Shown here: positions 33,144 to 43,108 of the stretch, in pieces
How positions within the stretch are numbered: the first letter of the stretch is position 1
How the letters are laid out: the number at the start of each line of letters is the position of its first letter
From: CAZJAH01 sp964544155
Lineage (GTDB): Bacteria; Bacteroidota; Ignavibacteria; Kapaibacteriales; UBA2268
Assembly (NCBI GenBank): GCA_964544155.1
Contig: CAZJAH010000021.1
Location: 1 to 50,645 of the forward strand
Direction of reading: 5' to 3'
Length of the DNA stretch: 50,645 nt
Notes under the pieces: model-generated
Told to the model about the DNA's origin: nothing
Databases searched by the model: none
The model's input: the letters and a program-made list of their open reading frames with translations, nothing else
Program-made: the position numbers and the translations under genes

Positions 33144-34955
33144 ATGAGAAAAAACAGCATCAGAAATATCGCTATCATCGCGCATGTTGACCACGGAAAA
33201 ACCACACTTGTGGACGCTCTCCTGCAGCAGAGCGGCACATTTCATGCCAATCAGCAGGTTGAAGAAAGGGTAATGGACTCGCTTGATCTCGAAAAAGAGC
33301 GCGGAATCACTATCATGGCCAAGAATACAGCCATTCAATACAAGGATATTAAGATTAATATTATAGATACTCCCGGGCATGCTGATTTTGGCGGCGAAGT
33401 AGAGCGAAGCCTCAACCTGGTGGACGGCGCCCTTCTGCTTGTTGATGCCAGTGAAGGCCCGCTGCCGCAAACAAGGTTTGTGGTAAAGAAAGCACTCGCC
33501 AAAAAACTGCCGATTATTCTGGTGATAAATAAGATCGACCGCGCCGACGCTAGAATTCAGGAAGTGATCAATGAGGTATATGACCTTTTTATCGACTTAG
33601 ACGCGGGTGATGAGCAGATTGATTTCAAAATATTATATACAAACGCCAAGGAGGGAGTGGGGCACCTCGAACCAGGAGATGATTCGAAAGACCTCATGCC
33701 GCTTTTTGAAACTATAGTCACAGAAATACCCGGCCCCGAAGCCGATGATAACGAAACTCCCCAGTTTCTTATCACGAGCCTCGGTTATGACCCATATGTC
33801 GGCCAGATAGCCATAGGTCGGCTCAATAACGGCATAATGAAGATGAACCGGAATTACAGCCTGTGTACGGCCGGAGGCATCAGGAATGGCATTAAATTTT
33901 CTGCGCTCTATACATTTACCGGCCTTAGCAGGGTGCAGACAGATGAAGTCTACGCCGGAGATGTGATCGCGATAGCCGGAGTGCCAAATGTATCTATTGG
34001 CGATACTATTTCAGATGATGATAATCCTAAACCTCTGCCAAGAATAACCGTCGATGAGCCGACGGTATCAATGATATTCTATGTCAATAACGGCCCCTTT
34101 GCCGGTACGGAAGGCAAGTATCTTACAACCAGGCATATTAAAGCACGCTTAGATAAAGAAACCCTTAGTAACGTGTCTTTGCAGATAAGCACCACAGAAC
34201 GAGCCGATGCGTACGAGGTAAAAGGCCGCGGCGAGCTTCAGATGGCAGTGCTGATCGAAACAATGCGCCGGGAGGGATATGAGTTCATGGTCTCAAAACC
34301 GCAGGTAATTACAAAAATAATTGACGGGATTACTAACGAGCCTGTTGAAAGGGTACTGCTCGATATACCTGAGGAATTTACAGGACTCATTACCGAAAAG
34401 CTCTCATCACGCAAAGGACAGATGGTGAACCTCACCAATACTGGAAGCGGCAGGGTAAACATGGAATTTGTCATTCCCTCACGCGGGCTGATTGGATTCA
34501 GAAGCGCCTTCCTGACTGATACTAAAGGCGCAGGAGTTATGAACACAATATTTGACGGTTACCTGCCATGGTTTGGCGCCATTCCGCAGCGAAGTACAGG
34601 CGCACTCGTTGCCGACAGGGCGGGCCGCGCTACTGCCTATGCCGCCCTTGGAATGGAGGACAGGGGAGAGCTCTTCATTGAAGCAGGGATTCAGGTTTAT
34701 ATGGGTATGATTGTCGGCGAAAGGAATAAATCCGGCGACCTGAACGTGAACATTACCAAAGAAAAGAAACTTACCAACATGCGATCATCAACATCGGAGC
34801 AGACCGTGACCATTAGGCCTCCGAAGATACTATCACTTGATCAGGCCATTGAGTTCATCGCTGAAGACGAAGTCGTAGAGGTTACTCCCAAAAGTATCAG
34901 GCTGCGCAAAATGGAGCTCGATCCGAATAACCGCAAGGTAAAAACAAAGGTTTAG
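33144..34955 (+). CDS. typA: Ribosome-associated GTPase BipA/TypA
   Basis: A 603-residue translational GTPase of the BipA/TypA family, involved in ribosome assembly and stress or low-temperature growth. G motifs: AHVDHGKTT (13-21), RGITI, DTPGHADFGGEVERS and NKIDR. Domain II follows, then the elongation-factor-like domains with GRGELQMAVLIETMRREG. The BipA-specific C-terminal block contains GLIGFRSAFLTDTKG and NKSGDLNVNITKEKKLTNMR. Length matches the family. No Shine-Dalgarno site precedes the ATG. It is divergent from the small YjfB-like gene with 194 bases between starts, AT-rich and without a clear promoter match. Confidence 0.97.
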   Translation: MRKNSIRNIAIIAHVDHGKTTLVDALLQQSGTFHANQQVEERVMDSLDLEKERGITIMAKNTAIQYKDIKINIIDTPGHADFGGEVERSLNLVDGALLLVDASEGPLPQTRFVVKKALAKKLPIILVINKIDRADARIQEVINEVYDLFIDLDAGDEQIDFKILYTNAKEGVGHLEPGDDSKDLMPLFETIVTEIPGPEADDNETPQFLITSLGYDPYVGQIAIGRLNNGIMKMNRNYSLCTAGGIRNGIKFSALYTFTGLSRVQTDEVYAGDVIAIAGVPNVSIGDTISDDDNPKPLPRITVDEPTVSMIFYVNNGPFAGTEGKYLTTRHIKARLDKETLSNVSLQISTTERADAYEVKGRGELQMAVLIETMRREGYEFMVSKPQVITKIIDGITNEPVERVLLDIPEEFTGLITEKLSSRKGQMVNLTNTGSGRVNMEFVIPSRGLIGFRSAFLTDTKGAGVMNTIFDGYLPWFGAIPQRSTGALVADRAGRATAYAALGMEDRGELFIEAGIQVYMGMIVGERNKSGDLNVNITKEKKLTNMRSSTSEQTVTIRPPKILSLDQAIEFIAEDEVVEVTPKSIRLRKMELDPNNRKVKTKV

Positions 34956-35130
34956 ATGAAGGGTAAGGATTAAATTAACAGCTGTGCTGCAACTCTTGTT
35001 CTCAGTGTCACTGACTAAAATTAGCAGGCATAAGAGTCCGCGCCGGTGTATGAACTGTGTTTAACCAATTTAAATGATTTAAATAATAGCCTGCAAAAGG
35101 AAAACTATTATAAAGCATTATTCTTTTTGA

Positions 35131-35211
35131 ATTATTTATTATATCCGGCCGGTGGCCCCGGACTATTGATCGTTGCCGGAAAATCATCATCGCCGGCCGT
35201 ATTATTTATTA
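35131..35211. repeat. GC-rich 59-bp segment flanked by 11-bp direct repeats
   Basis: ATTATTTATTA occurs at 35131-35141 and 35201-35211. The 59 bases between are GC-rich and carry CGGCCGG near the left end (35146-35152) and its reverse complement CCGGCCG near the right end (35193-35199). The right flanking repeat contains the tolC stop. This could be a small inserted element with target duplication or a degenerate terminator for tolC. Confidence 0.45.
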
Positions 35212-36513
35212 CCTCATCAGCAGGCCGCTGAGTCGGAGCAGGTTTTTCTGGCTTACGAAGGCTTCGAAGCGTGCTTTGATGAGCCTTGCTAGTGCGCCGG
35301 TATAACCAAGCTGCGCTTCTCTGAATTCGATAGCTGAATAAGTTCCCAGGCGCAGCCTCTCTAAAGCAATATCCATGTTCTCGCGGGCTACCTCCAGGTT
35401 GGCGCTTTCAAGCTCCAATAGGCGAAGGTTCTTACTATAGAGATTATATTCCCTGTTGAGTCTGGTATTTATGCTGTCTTTTACCCGGATAAGAGCGATC
35501 TGCCTTATATCCCGCTCTATGCCGGCATTTTCGACCTGCCTGCGTGTGTTAAATCCGTTAAAGATATTAAATCTCAGGCTCAGGCCGTAATTATAGCCGT
35601 TGGTCATGTTTTCGACCAGGAAACCCGATTCGGATTCCGATTTTGAATAGCTATATCCGCCGTAAAGTGACAGCTCAGGATAGTATCCGGATTCAACTAC
35701 CTTTTTGTATTGTTCGGATTCCGTTATGCTCAGCCCGGCGCTTTGAACAGCGCTGTTTTCGCGTTCAGCGTAATAGCTGAGGGAATCGAGGCGCAGCTCA
35801 GAATTAACCAAAATGGTATCTATAAGCTTAAAATTGCTCACCGGGCTAGCCAGTAGTTCGGCAAGGGATTCCTTTAGATTATCAATCCGGGCCCTTCTGT
35901 CAATCACCGCGGCGCTGTCTGCATTGAGGTCAACCATGGATTGCAGAAGCTCAAGCTTAGAAGCGGTGCCCAGCTCGTATTTACTATTAATAATATCCAC
36001 TCTCTGGCGGGAGATATCAGTTCTTTCTATATCTGCCTCCAGCAGGCGGTTTTCGCTGACTATACTGTAGTAGGTATCGAGAACTCGCGAAGCGGCGCTT
36101 TCCATCTCGGCTCTTAGGTTTACTCCATATATTTCGGATATTGTTTTCAGCCGGTCATATGAATTAAACATTGCCATACCGTCGAACACTACCCAGTTGA
36201 TTTCTGCCTCGGCATTAAGCGAATTAGAATTAGCTGCATCACTTTCGACTATCCTTCCGTCAATGAATTCCTGCTCAACACTCATTGCCTGGTAGTTTTG
36301 ATTGCCGCTTAAGTTTATTTCCGGCAGGAATCCGGCGTTGCCGATTGATGTATTATTATCGGCGATGGCTTTAAGCCTTCGGTTTATTTCCACGGAATAA
36401 TTCTTTTCAAGTGCTATCCTGACGGCTTCTTCAGGGCTGAGTATGTTATCCTGCCCATGCGCCGGCATGCTGATAACAATTATTGCAATCATTAAATAAA
36501 TTGATTTAAGCAT
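35209..36513 (-). CDS. TolC-family outer-membrane efflux protein
   Basis: A 434-residue outer-membrane channel. The signal peptide ends at MPAHGQ (about 20). SPEEAVRIALEKNYSVE is the usual first helix of the family, followed by two long helical OEP repeats separated by beta-barrel strands (LSGNQNYQAMS, LSLYGGYSYSKSE). It forms the outer-membrane exit duct for the RND pump encoded just upstream. The start at 36513 follows GGAGG (36520-36524) and overlaps the RND gene's end by eight bases, implying coupled translation. Confidence 0.92.
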   Translation of the reverse strand: MLKSIYLMIAIIVISMPAHGQDNILSPEEAVRIALEKNYSVEINRRLKAIADNNTSIGNAGFLPEINLSGNQNYQAMSVEQEFIDGRIVESDAANSNSLNAEAEINWVVFDGMAMFNSYDRLKTISEIYGVNLRAEMESAASRVLDTYYSIVSENRLLEADIERTDISRQRVDIINSKYELGTASKLELLQSMVDLNADSAAVIDRRARIDNLKESLAELLASPVSNFKLIDTILVNSELRLDSLSYYAERENSAVQSAGLSITESEQYKKVVESGYYPELSLYGGYSYSKSESESGFLVENMTNGYNYGLSLRFNIFNGFNTRRQVENAGIERDIRQIALIRVKDSINTRLNREYNLYSKNLRLLELESANLEVARENMDIALERLRLGTYSAIEFREAQLGYTGALARLIKARFEAFVSQKNLLRLSGLLMR

Positions 36514-39500
36514 GAGTTTCCTCCGTGGGTTCTTCAACATCCACATTGCTGACTTTTTTCTTTTTATCAGAAAAATAAGTATAAACTGCCGGTATCACGA
36601 AGAGAGTAAGGATAGTTGAAAATATCAGCCCGCCAATTACTGCTATACCCATCGACATGCGGCTTCCTGAACCTGCTCCCAGAGCCAGCGCTATGGGAAG
36701 AGTTCCGAGAATTGTGGAAAGGCTCGTCATAAGTATGGGCCTGAACCTGAGAGAAGCCGCTTTATGAGCTGCCTCCCTGACACTATAACCTAAAGCTTTC
36801 TGCTGATTCGCGAATTCGACAATCAGAATACCGTTCTTAGTAACCAGGCCGATAAGCATTATCTGGCCGATCTGGCTGAAGATGTTAATCGTCTGGCCGA
36901 AATACCAGAGGCTGAGAAGAGCGCCGGCAATTGCCAACGGCACGGTGAACATTATGATAAACGGATCGCGGAAGCTTTCAAACTGTGCAGAAAGCACCAG
37001 GAATACCAGCACAAGCGCTAGGGCAAATGTAAAAACAAGGCTGGAAGAACTCTCTTTATAGTCCTTTGCCGGGCCGTCCAGCGAAGTGTAAAATGATTCA
37101 TCCAGCACATTCCTTGCAATTTCATCCATGGCGGCAATTCCGTCGCCCATGGCTTTGCCGTCGGCAAGGCTGGCCGATACGGTTGCTGATACATACCTGT
37201 TGAACCTGTATAGTTGCGGCGGCGTACTCTGTTCTTCTATTTCAACCAGATTTTCGAGCTGTACAAGTGCACCGCGGTCATTTTTCACATACAAAGCCTT
37301 GAGGTCGAGCGGTTCGTTCCTGTCTGAACGGCCTACCTGCCCTATTACCTGGTATTGCTTGCCGTTCATTATAAAAAAGTCGAATCTCTGCTCGCTTAAG
37401 CCCAGCTGCAGCGTTTCGGCAATGTCACGCACAGAAACTCCGGCCTCGCGGGCTTTCTCGCGGTTTATATTAACCGCTACCTCCGGTTTATTGAACTTGA
37501 GGTTTACATCAACCATGTCGAAAGTGGGGTTATTCCTTGCGGAATCAAGAAATGCGGGCAGATATTCTTTCAGTTTATCAAGATTAGGCGCCTGAAGTAC
37601 GTACTGTACGGGCAGGCCTGCTCTTTGAGTTGAAATAGTCTGCTCCTGAATAACGAAAGATCTCGCATTATTAAGCCTTGAAGCCAGGGAGTTGATCTTG
37701 TTTGCTATTTCTGACTGAGAGCGCTCCCTTTCTTCCGCGGGAATAAGCTTAAGCCTGACAAAACCGCTGTTCACTGATGATGAAGCTCCAAATCCCGGCG
37801 AAGTTACCGAAATGATGGCTTCGGCTTCGGGTACATTATCTGAAATAAGCTCAACAAGCTTATTCATGTATTTTTCCATATAATCGAATGTTGCTCCTTC
37901 CTGACCTGTAGATGGTATGAAGAGTGATCCACGGTCTTCAAGCGGAGCGAGCTCCGATTGCAGGGTGGTTCCGAAATATGCTATAATTCCGCCGGATAAC
38001 AGAATTATTATAAACGCGGCCCATCTTTTGTTAAGAAAACCGTTGAGCAATTCGGCATAGCCCTTTTCCATTTTCTTAAAAAACGGTTCGGTTGCTTCGT
38101 AGAATCTGCTTTGTTTTTCACGTTTTTTGAGTATTTTGCTGCTGAGCATGGGAGTGAGAGTCAAAGCCACAAATGAAGAAATTCCCACCGCGGCGGCTAT
38201 TACTATGCCGAATTCGCGGAAGAGCCTTCCGGTAATACCTTCCAGGAACATTATCGGAAGGAATACAGCAATAAGTGCGAGTGTTGTTGATATTACTGCA
38301 AAGAATATCTCGGCAGCACCTTTCTGGCAGGCTTCTACGGGTGCCATGCCCGATTCAATTTTTTTGTAAATATTCTCCAGAACAACAATGGCGTCATCCA
38401 CAACCAGGCCGATGGCAAGCACAATTCCCAGCAATGTCAGCACATTAATGGAGAAATCCGCGAGGAACATCACAAAGAAGGAACCAATAAGCGATATGGG
38501 TATAACCATTACCGGAATGATCGTTGTGCGCCAGTCTCGCAGGAAGAGAAAAATTACCAGTATCACCAGGAAAAATGCCAGAAAAATTGTCTGCTGAACT
38601 TCATCAATAGATGAACGTATGAATTTAGTGTCGTCGAATCCAATACCAAGTTCAATATCAGATGGCAGATCCTTTTTGATTATTTCCACTCTACGGTAGA
38701 ATTCATCTACTATATCTATATGGTTGGCTCCGGGCTGTGGAATAAGCACATTTCCCACCATTGGAATGCCGTCTCTTTTTAGCAGTGTGCGTTCATTTTC
38801 GGGGAAAAGTTCGGCCCTTCCGATATCACTGAACTTAACAAGAGTACCGCCGCTTTCATTGATTATCATGTTATTGAATTCTTCAACAGTGGTCAGGCGT
38901 CCGAGTGTTCTTACTGTAAGCTCAATCGATTCTCCCTCTATCCTTCCGGAAGGAAGTTCCAGGTTCTGCCTTGTAACAGCGTTTTTCACTTCGAGCGGAG
39001 TTAGCCCGTAAGCAGCCAGCTTGATGGGATCAATCCACAGGCGCATGGAATAACGTTTGCTGCCCCAAATTCTTACCTCGCTGACTCCCGGGATTGTCTG
39101 CAGCCTTTCCTTAAATACATTCTCCGCTAGTTCAGTCAGTTCAAGCAGGTTTCTGGTGTCGCTTTTGATATTAAGGAATACAATAGGGCTGGCGTCGGCG
39201 TCGGCTTTCGAAATTATCGGCGGATCAGTATCGGGCGGCAGGCGGTATTGCGCGCGTGATACTCTGTCGCGGACATCGTTGGCTGCCGCTTCCAAATCGG
39301 TATCTATGCCGAATTCAACTCTTATAGTGCTTCTGCCGTCGCGGCTGACCGAAGTTAAGGTGCGTATTCCCGCTATACCGTTTATTGATTCCTCCAGGGG
39401 TTCTGTTATCTGAGTTTCGATAACATCAGCATTGGCGCCGGTGTAATTTGTCGTAACAGTAATTATGGGCGGATCAACGCTGGGGTATTCCCTCACCCCG

Positions 39501-39595
39501 AGATATGAATAGCCGATTATGCCAAAAAGCACAATGACTATCGACATAACTGTTGCCAGTACCGGCCGGCGGATACTTAATGATGATAATGACAT
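36506..39595 (-). CDS. RND (HAE1-family) efflux pump inner-membrane transporter
   Basis: A 1029-residue AcrB/MexB-like proton-driven exporter. The N-terminus LSIRRPVLATVMSIVIVLFG is the first transmembrane helix, followed by a porter domain with FGIDTDLEAAANDVRDRVSRA. The proton-relay aspartates are Asp400 and Asp401 in GLVVDDAIVVLENI (TM4). The second half repeats the fold and ends with PLAIAGALLSLW and GLVTKNGILIVEFANQQ. Two hydrophobic halves with large periplasmic loops give about 12 helices. It is the central gene of a complete adaptor-transporter-channel operon and lies 20 bases after the adaptor. The substrate (drug, detergent or metabolite) cannot be told, but the HAE1 type argues against metal-efflux CusA. 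Confidence 0.95.
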   Translation of the reverse strand: MSLSSLSIRRPVLATVMSIVIVLFGIIGYSYLGVREYPSVDPPIITVTTNYTGANADVIETQITEPLEESINGIAGIRTLTSVSRDGRSTIRVEFGIDTDLEAAANDVRDRVSRAQYRLPPDTDPPIISKADADASPIVFLNIKSDTRNLLELTELAENVFKERLQTIPGVSEVRIWGSKRYSMRLWIDPIKLAAYGLTPLEVKNAVTRQNLELPSGRIEGESIELTVRTLGRLTTVEEFNNMIINESGGTLVKFSDIGRAELFPENERTLLKRDGIPMVGNVLIPQPGANHIDIVDEFYRRVEIIKKDLPSDIELGIGFDDTKFIRSSIDEVQQTIFLAFFLVILVIFLFLRDWRTTIIPVMVIPISLIGSFFVMFLADFSINVLTLLGIVLAIGLVVDDAIVVLENIYKKIESGMAPVEACQKGAAEIFFAVISTTLALIAVFLPIMFLEGITGRLFREFGIVIAAAVGISSFVALTLTPMLSSKILKKREKQSRFYEATEPFFKKMEKGYAELLNGFLNKRWAAFIIILLSGGIIAYFGTTLQSELAPLEDRGSLFIPSTGQEGATFDYMEKYMNKLVELISDNVPEAEAIISVTSPGFGASSSVNSGFVRLKLIPAEERERSQSEIANKINSLASRLNNARSFVIQEQTISTQRAGLPVQYVLQAPNLDKLKEYLPAFLDSARNNPTFDMVDVNLKFNKPEVAVNINREKAREAGVSVRDIAETLQLGLSEQRFDFFIMNGKQYQVIGQVGRSDRNEPLDLKALYVKNDRGALVQLENLVEIEEQSTPPQLYRFNRYVSATVSASLADGKAMGDGIAAMDEIARNVLDESFYTSLDGPAKDYKESSSSLVFTFALALVLVFLVLSAQFESFRDPFIIMFTVPLAIAGALLSLWYFGQTINIFSQIGQIMLIGLVTKNGILIVEFANQQKALGYSVREAAHKAASLRFRPILMTSLSTILGTLPIALALGAGSGSRMSMGIAVIGGLIFSTILTLFVIPAVYTYFSDKKKKVSNVDVEEPTEETHA

Positions 39596-39615
39596 TTATT
39601 CAAATAAGTTATTAT

Positions 39616-40683
39616 TTACAAATTCTTTAACTTAACCGGAAGCCCCGGCCTTAGCATTACTATACCTGAAACAATTACCGTATCGCCTTCGGCTGCGCCT
39701 GAATTGATCTGCACCTCGCCGCTTGTCCGCAGTCCGGTTTTAACCGGCCTGGCGTCAGCAATACCGTCACTGTAAATAAAAACGCTTTCTCCTTCAAGGC
39801 TGGGTACCAGGGCTTCGGAAGGTACCATTAGAGCGTTTGAGTCGGTATTTACAGTGAGCATAACTTCGGCAAATGTACCCGGCAACAGGCCTTTGGGCTG
39901 CCTGACCAAAGCCCGGACATCCATCGAGCGTGTATCGCTGTTCAGCCTGGGTTCTATAGCGTAAATTTCCGCTGAATATTTATCAGAAGAAGGCGGTATG
40001 ATAAATTCTATTTCGCGGCCTTTTTTTATCCTGGCGGAATATCTCTGCGGAACGGAAAATTCAAGCTTAAGAGGATCAATATCCCTTAGTGAAGCTATAA
40101 CAGTACCCGGTGATACATGGGCGCCGGCAGATACTTGCCTGAGGCCCGCTATTCCGCTGAAGGGGGCGCGTATCTCACGCTTTTCGATCTGGGCCAGAAT
40201 ATATTCAGTATCGGATTTAAGTACATTTAGCTCGTTAAGAATGATGTCATATTCTTCCCGGCTGATGCCTTCTTTTTCGAGCAGCTTTTTTGCTCGGTAT
40301 TCGCGGTCTTCGGCAAGTTTAATTCTTAATTTATTCTGCCTGAGCTGTGCCTGAAGCTCTTTGTCATTGATCTTTGCCATTAATGTTCCCTCCCGCACGT
40401 AATCGCCTTCTCTGAATGATATTTGAGCGATCTTGCCGGGCGCTTCGGCAGTGAGCATGGTCTCTTCGTTGCTGAGCAGGCTGCCGCTAAGGCGTATATC
40501 GATGGAGACAGTGCCGCCTTTAAGTATCAGCCCCTGCACTTCAATAGGGCCGCCGTTATTCCGGCCGCCGTTAACGGGGCTTTTTTCCTCACTAAAAAAT
40601 CCGGTTTTTGGCAACACCAGAAGAATAATTATTATTAATATGATGCCTGAAAAAAATAATATTCTTTTTAACTTAAGGTTCAT
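39616..40683 (-). CDS. RND efflux periplasmic adaptor (membrane fusion protein)
   Basis: A 355-residue HlyD/AcrA-type adaptor joining the RND pump to the TolC channel. One N-terminal transmembrane helix (about 6-25) is followed by a split lipoyl domain (GKIAQISFREGDYVREGTLMAKINDKE; AGLRQVSAGAHVSPGT) flanking a short coiled-coil hairpin. A beta-barrel (EFIIPPSSDKYSAEIYAIEP) and membrane-proximal domain follow. ATG 40683 was chosen because it begins the basic N-terminus directly. An in-frame ATG at 40713 is possible; neither has a good ribosome site. It is the first gene of the efflux operon and divergent from the decarboxylase. Confidence 0.9.
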   Translation of the reverse strand: MNLKLKRILFFSGIILIIIILLVLPKTGFFSEEKSPVNGGRNNGGPIEVQGLILKGGTVSIDIRLSGSLLSNEETMLTAEAPGKIAQISFREGDYVREGTLMAKINDKELQAQLRQNKLRIKLAEDREYRAKKLLEKEGISREEYDIILNELNVLKSDTEYILAQIEKREIRAPFSGIAGLRQVSAGAHVSPGTVIASLRDIDPLKLEFSVPQRYSARIKKGREIEFIIPPSSDKYSAEIYAIEPRLNSDTRSMDVRALVRQPKGLLPGTFAEVMLTVNTDSNALMVPSEALVPSLEGESVFIYSDGIADARPVKTGLRTSGEVQINSGAAEGDTVIVSGIVMLRPGLPVKLKNL

Positions 40684-40753
40684 TGGAATTTTTATTATAT
40701 TAATGAAAACCAAACTAGTGACGAAATTCTACTTCTTTTGTTTATGAGGCACA

Positions 40754-42178
40754 ATGGATACCAGGCAATTTAGGAAAGATGGCCATGACTTAATCAACTT
40801 TATCGCTGATTATTTTGAACAAATCGAGTATTATCCTGTTAAACCCGGTGTGAATCCGGGAGAGATATTCAACAGAATTGAAGCTGCCCCCCCCGACGAT
40901 CCTGAAGATTTCCCCGACATAATGGTTGATTTCGAAGAAATTATTATGCCCGGCATGACTCACTGGCAAAGCCCGAAATTCTTTGCTTACTTTCCTGCTA
41001 ATAACAGCCTGCCTTCTATCCTCGCGGAATTGCTTACATCCGGTATCGGCGCGCAGTGCATGAGCTGGGAAACTTCACCCGCCGCCACCGAGCTGGAAGA
41101 AAAAATGATGATCTGGCTGCGTGATATGTGCGGCCTGCCTGAGAGCTGGCACGGCGTTATTCAGGATACGGCTTCTACGGCTACGCTTTGTTCATTGCTG
41201 ACAGCAAGAGAAAAAGCACTCGATTTTGAAGCAAAAAGTAAAGGCGCCCCGGAAATGGATAAATTCACCGTGTATGCTTCCAAAGAAGCCCATTCATCCA
41301 TAGATAAAGCCGTGCGAATTATTGGCATTGGTACCCATCAGCTCAGGAAAATAGAAGTAGATGATAACTATGCCCTCATTCCGGAAAAGCTTATTGAAAA
41401 AATTGAAAATGATATAAAAAATGGATACAAGCCCCTGGCAGTTATAGGATGCCTGGGTACTACAGGCTCCACGGCCGTTGATCCTTTAGAAAAAATCGGA
41501 AAAATAGCGAAAAAAAATAATCTCTGGTATCATGTGGATGCCGCTTACGCCGGTTCCGCGCTTCTCCTGCCTGAGTTCAGAAAATTTGCCGTAGGAATAG
41601 AAATGGCCGACAGCTATGTATTTAATCCGCATAAATGGCTGCTTACTAATTTCGACTGTTCCGCGTATTTTGTAAAAGATAAATATGCCTTGATTAATAC
41701 CTTTTCGATATTGCCTGAATATCTTAAAACAAAAGAAGATGATCACGTTAATAATTACCGCGACTGGGGCATACAGCTCGGCAGGCGCTTCAGGGCGCTT
41801 AAGCTGTGGTTCGTTATCCGCTCTTATGGAGTAAAAGGACTGCAGGATATGCTTCGCAAGCACATCGAACTGGGAAAATATTTTGAGGAATACGTAAAAA
41901 ACACAAACGGACTGGAACTTCTGGCGCCGAGGCAATTCAACCTTGTGTGTTTCAGATATAATCCGGGCGGAGTGCACGATGAAACCCTGAACCGAATTAA
42001 CAAAAAACTGCTTAACGCGATCAATAATAAAGGGCGGGTATTTCTGACGCACACATCATTAAACGGCAGATATGCCATAAGAATGGTATGCGGCAGCCGC
42101 CTTGTAGAAAAAAGCCACATCGATGAGCTTAAAGAAATAATTGCCGAATCCATCGATAAGATTGTTCATATCTATTGA
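40754..42178 (+). CDS. PLP-dependent aromatic-L-amino-acid decarboxylase
   Basis: A 474-residue group II decarboxylase. N-terminal MTHWQSPKFFAYFPANNS, the substrate-side block GIGAQCMSWETSPAATELE, HVDAAYAGSALLLPEFR (Asp262 contacts the PLP ring nitrogen) and NPHKWLLTNFDCS (Lys294, the PLP Schiff-base lysine) are all intact. HWQSPKFFAYFPA and DAAYAG favour the aromatic family (tyrosine, phenylalanine, tryptophan, DOPA) over glutamate decarboxylase. It would make trace amines such as tyramine or tryptamine in the cytoplasm. A GAGG lies a few bases before the ATG. It is divergent from the efflux operon; no amine transporter is next to it. Exact substrate unproven. Confidence 0.93.
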   Translation: MDTRQFRKDGHDLINFIADYFEQIEYYPVKPGVNPGEIFNRIEAAPPDDPEDFPDIMVDFEEIIMPGMTHWQSPKFFAYFPANNSLPSILAELLTSGIGAQCMSWETSPAATELEEKMMIWLRDMCGLPESWHGVIQDTASTATLCSLLTAREKALDFEAKSKGAPEMDKFTVYASKEAHSSIDKAVRIIGIGTHQLRKIEVDDNYALIPEKLIEKIENDIKNGYKPLAVIGCLGTTGSTAVDPLEKIGKIAKKNNLWYHVDAAYAGSALLLPEFRKFAVGIEMADSYVFNPHKWLLTNFDCSAYFVKDKYALINTFSILPEYLKTKEDDHVNNYRDWGIQLGRRFRALKLWFVIRSYGVKGLQDMLRKHIELGKYFEEYVKNTNGLELLAPRQFNLVCFRYNPGGVHDETLNRINKKLLNAINNKGRVFLTHTSLNGRYAIRMVCGSRLVEKSHIDELKEIIAESIDKIVHIY

Positions 42179-42229
42179 TAATCTTTACTTTAAGAAATAT
42201 AACCGTTATTTTAACGTGAATCTCTGCAT

Positions 42230-43075
42230 ATGATTTTTGATTATATCATAATGTTCTGCAAAACAACTATCATACTTCTTTTTCTGTTTTTGAGCGGGTG
42301 CTCGTTTTTTGAGCCTTCACCTGCAAGGATTAGAATTGCAGGATCGGATACTATGCTCCTGCTGGTTAAAAAGCTGTCGGCGGAGTATATGAGGGCTCAT
42401 CCCGGAGTTGCTATATACGTTGAAGGCGGAGGCACTGCCAAAGGCCTTGAAAAGCTAAGTAAGGGTAAAATTGATATATGTATGGCTTCACGTTCTGTAC
42501 GCCCGGGGGAAGCTAAAAAAATGGCCGATGAATTCGGCTTGCTTGGAATGTCCTTTCTAATAGCCAAGGATGCTCTGAGCGTTTACCTTAACCCGGAGAA
42601 TCCCGTTAAAGATCTCAGTATGGAGGAGCTTAAGAGGATATTTACCTGCGACATAACAAACTGGAATGAGGCCGGCGGAGATAAAGCTCCGGTCGAAGTC
42701 ATCACCCGGTCACCAAATTCAGGCACTCACCTGTACTTTAAGCAGCATATTTTGGAAGGGGAAGAGTATTGCGAAAAAGCCTCGATAGCATACTCCACTC
42801 AAAATGTGATCGAGCTTGTGAGCATGAATAAATATGCCGCGGGCTATGGTGGCATTGCATATGGCGATTCTGTTTATCACGCGAAGATCAACGGTTTTGC
42901 CCCGAACAGCGAGAACATCATCAATAATAAATATCCCATAATACGCTATCTGCAATTTTACACATTGAATATTCCAAAAGGCCGCGTTAAAGAGTTCATC
43001 GATTGGGTACTCAGCCCCGAAGGCCAGGAAATAGTCGCTGAGACAGGCTACCATCCTTTATTTCTTCGAAATTAA
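42230..43075 (+). CDS. PstS-like phosphate-binding lipoprotein
   Basis: A 281-residue substrate-binding protein of the PstS/PBP-like class. A lipobox FLSGC (Cys about 24) follows a hydrophobic segment. The mature part starts with RIRIAGSDTMLLLVKKLSAEY, the phosphate-binding Ser/Thr loop of the family, then VEGGGTAKGLEKL, DICMASRSVRPGEAK and RSPNSGTHLYFKQHIL. It should bind phosphate in the periplasm. A second ATG at 42251 would give a shorter signal peptide and may be the true start. No pstC, pstA, pstB or phoU is next to it, so it is an orphan here; it may serve a distant transporter or a sensor. Confidence 0.87.
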   Translation: MIFDYIIMFCKTTIILLFLFLSGCSFFEPSPARIRIAGSDTMLLLVKKLSAEYMRAHPGVAIYVEGGGTAKGLEKLSKGKIDICMASRSVRPGEAKKMADEFGLLGMSFLIAKDALSVYLNPENPVKDLSMEELKRIFTCDITNWNEAGGDKAPVEVITRSPNSGTHLYFKQHILEGEEYCEKASIAYSTQNVIELVSMNKYAAGYGGIAYGDSVYHAKINGFAPNSENIINNKYPIIRYLQFYTLNIPKGRVKEFIDWVLSPEGQEIVAETGYHPLFLRN

Positions 43076-43108
43076 AATAATTGTGATTACCCGGCGTAAT
43101 TTTCGAGT

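Noticed and set aside
35008..35020. Match to the core of the 23-bp repeats (TCACTGACTAAAA)
   Set aside because: Only about a dozen bases agree and no repetition is present; expected by chance in AT-rich sequence.
35046..35231. 61-codon plus-strand frame after bipA
   Set aside because: No ribosome site, runs into the tolC end on the other strand and crosses the repeated segment; no protein-like pattern.
37128..37595. 155-codon open frame antisense to the RND gene
   Set aside because: It lies wholly inside a clear RND gene, has biased Ser/Leu composition typical of reverse-frame shadows and no ribosome site.
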